Part shown: positions 63,501 to 64,000 of the stretch, one piece after another
Layout: every line of letters begins with the position of its first letter
Position numbering within the stretch: position 1 is the first letter of the stretch
The notes under the pieces: generated by a model
What the model was told of the DNA's origin: nothing
Database searches by the model: none
Seen by the model: only the letters and a program-made list of their open reading frames with translations
Position numbers and translations under genes: made by a program
Assembly: GCF_023093535.1 (NCBI RefSeq)
Contig: NZ_CP095757.1
Location: 3,658,001-3,722,000, forward strand
Length of the DNA stretch: 64,000 bases
Direction: 5' to 3'
Origin: Halovivax limisalsi
GTDB taxonomy: Archaea; Halobacteriota; Halobacteria; Halobacteriales; Natrialbaceae

Positions 63501-64000
63501 CGGCGACCTGGCGCAAGGTCGCGCGGAAAGACGTCGAGGACGGCGTGCGCTCGAAGGTGTTCTGGGGAATTACGGGCACCTTCGTCGCGTTCGTCGTCAC
63601 GTCCCTGCTCGCGGCCGAGGAACTGGTCCGCGGCGCGGAGACCGTCACCCCGGAGATCGCGCTGGCCGGCGTCGCCATGCTGGCCCAGCTGTTCGTCCCC
63701 GGCGTCGCCCTCGTCGCCGGCTACACGGCCGTGACCGGCGAACTCCGGTCGGGGAGTCTGCGGGTCCTCCTCGGCTTCCCGTTCACCCGGGGCGCGATCG
63801 TCGGCGGCAAGCTCGTCGGGCGGGCCGCCCTCACGCTGGCCGGACTGGCGGTCGGGCTCGGCGTCTCGGCCGCTCTCGTCGTCGGGCTCTACGGCGTACC
63901 GCCGCTCGGCAGGACCGTCGGCTTCGTCGCCGCCACGGCCCTGCTGGGTGTCGTCTTCACAGCCCTGGCGGTGGGCGGGTCGGCCCTCGCGTCGACGCGA
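63497..64000 (+). CDS. ABC-2 type permease (3' end outside window)
   Basis: At least 168 residues from ATG 63497: TWRKVARKDVEDGVRSKVFW, then membrane helices ITGTFVAFVVTSLLAA, ALAGVAMLAQLFVPGVALVA, and LTLAGLAVGLGVSAALVVGL. The motif SGSLRVLLGFPFTRGAIVGG is the conserved cytoplasmic coupling region of NosY-like permeases. With the ATPase before it, it forms an exporter of unknown substrate. The gene continues past the window end. Confidence 0.87.
   Translation, partial: MTATWRKVARKDVEDGVRSKVFWGITGTFVAFVVTSLLAAEELVRGAETVTPEIALAGVAMLAQLFVPGVALVAGYTAVTGELRSGSLRVLLGFPFTRGAIVGGKLVGRAALTLAGLAVGLGVSAALVVGLYGVPPLGRTVGFVAATALLGVVFTALAVGGSALASTR

Overview
The window is chromosomal DNA of an extremely halophilic archaeon. 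Evidence: GC-rich coding sequence, very acidic proteins, TATA-like boxes 25-30 bases before start codons with little or no 5' leader, and haloarchaeal families (HalOD1, DUF7344, bacterioopsin-activator HTH, DUF7504, SHOCT membrane proteins). A member of the Natrialbales is plausible, but the sequence alone does not fix the genus.

Layout. 1-1.3 kb: 3' part of a lectin-like/cysteine-peptidase-like protein. 1.5-10.8 kb: branched-chain amino acid cluster leuA, ilvB-ilvN-ilvC, a small unknown gene, leuC-leuD-leuB, mostly with ATGA overlaps. 10.9-14 kb: a GNAT acetyltransferase divergent from ilvD. 15.2-17.4 kb: tRNA-Phe followed by five further copies of its 3' end, arranged around one ATPase gene. 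17.8-24.3 kb: metal handling (YHS permease, SHOCT protein, HMA chaperone, a frameshifted Cys-rich protein) and an ABC exporter divergent from its probable MarR/GbsR regulator. 24.5-42.3 kb: mixed chromosomal genes, including a CPBP protease, an aldolase, the AzlCD exporter, a multicopper oxidase, an acyltransferase, a cupin, a Glu/Leu/Val dehydrogenase, an R2-like ferritin-fold protein, a secreted Cys-rich repeat protein, an HdrD-like Fe-S reductase and a rhomboid protease. 42.6-47.8 kb: AT-richer island at tRNA-Pro with a truncated integrase, two decayed transposases, a lipoprotein and an orphan secreted protein. 47.8-59.4 kb: a DUF7504 protein, a Ski2-like helicase, a phosphoesterase, an iron/siderophore-type ABC importer behind an iron-box-like palindrome, and a 1265-residue PAS/GAF regulator. 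59.5-64 kb: small regulators, a frameshifted SdpI-like gene and the start of an ABC-2 exporter.

How the parts work together. LeuA, IlvBNC, LeuCDB and IlvD cover the valine and leucine pathways apart from the transaminase. AzlCD (26-27 kb) could export excess branched-chain amino acids and the dehydrogenase at 32-33 kb could deaminate them.

Most noteworthy. (1) A 27-codon open frame before ilvB starts where a leaderless transcript would begin, ends with clustered Val/Leu/Ile codons including an ATT-ATT-GTA run, and its stop codon sits in a perfect 20-bp palindrome: a candidate amino-acid-sensing leader. (2) Hairpins directly after tRNA 3' ends, and copied with the tRNA fragments, keep an 11-bp stem and 13-base loop through paired base changes. 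(3) A secreted protein has six 8-cysteine repeats. (4) Several genes look broken by one extra G or C in a short run, which may be sequencing error; leuA may be one of them.
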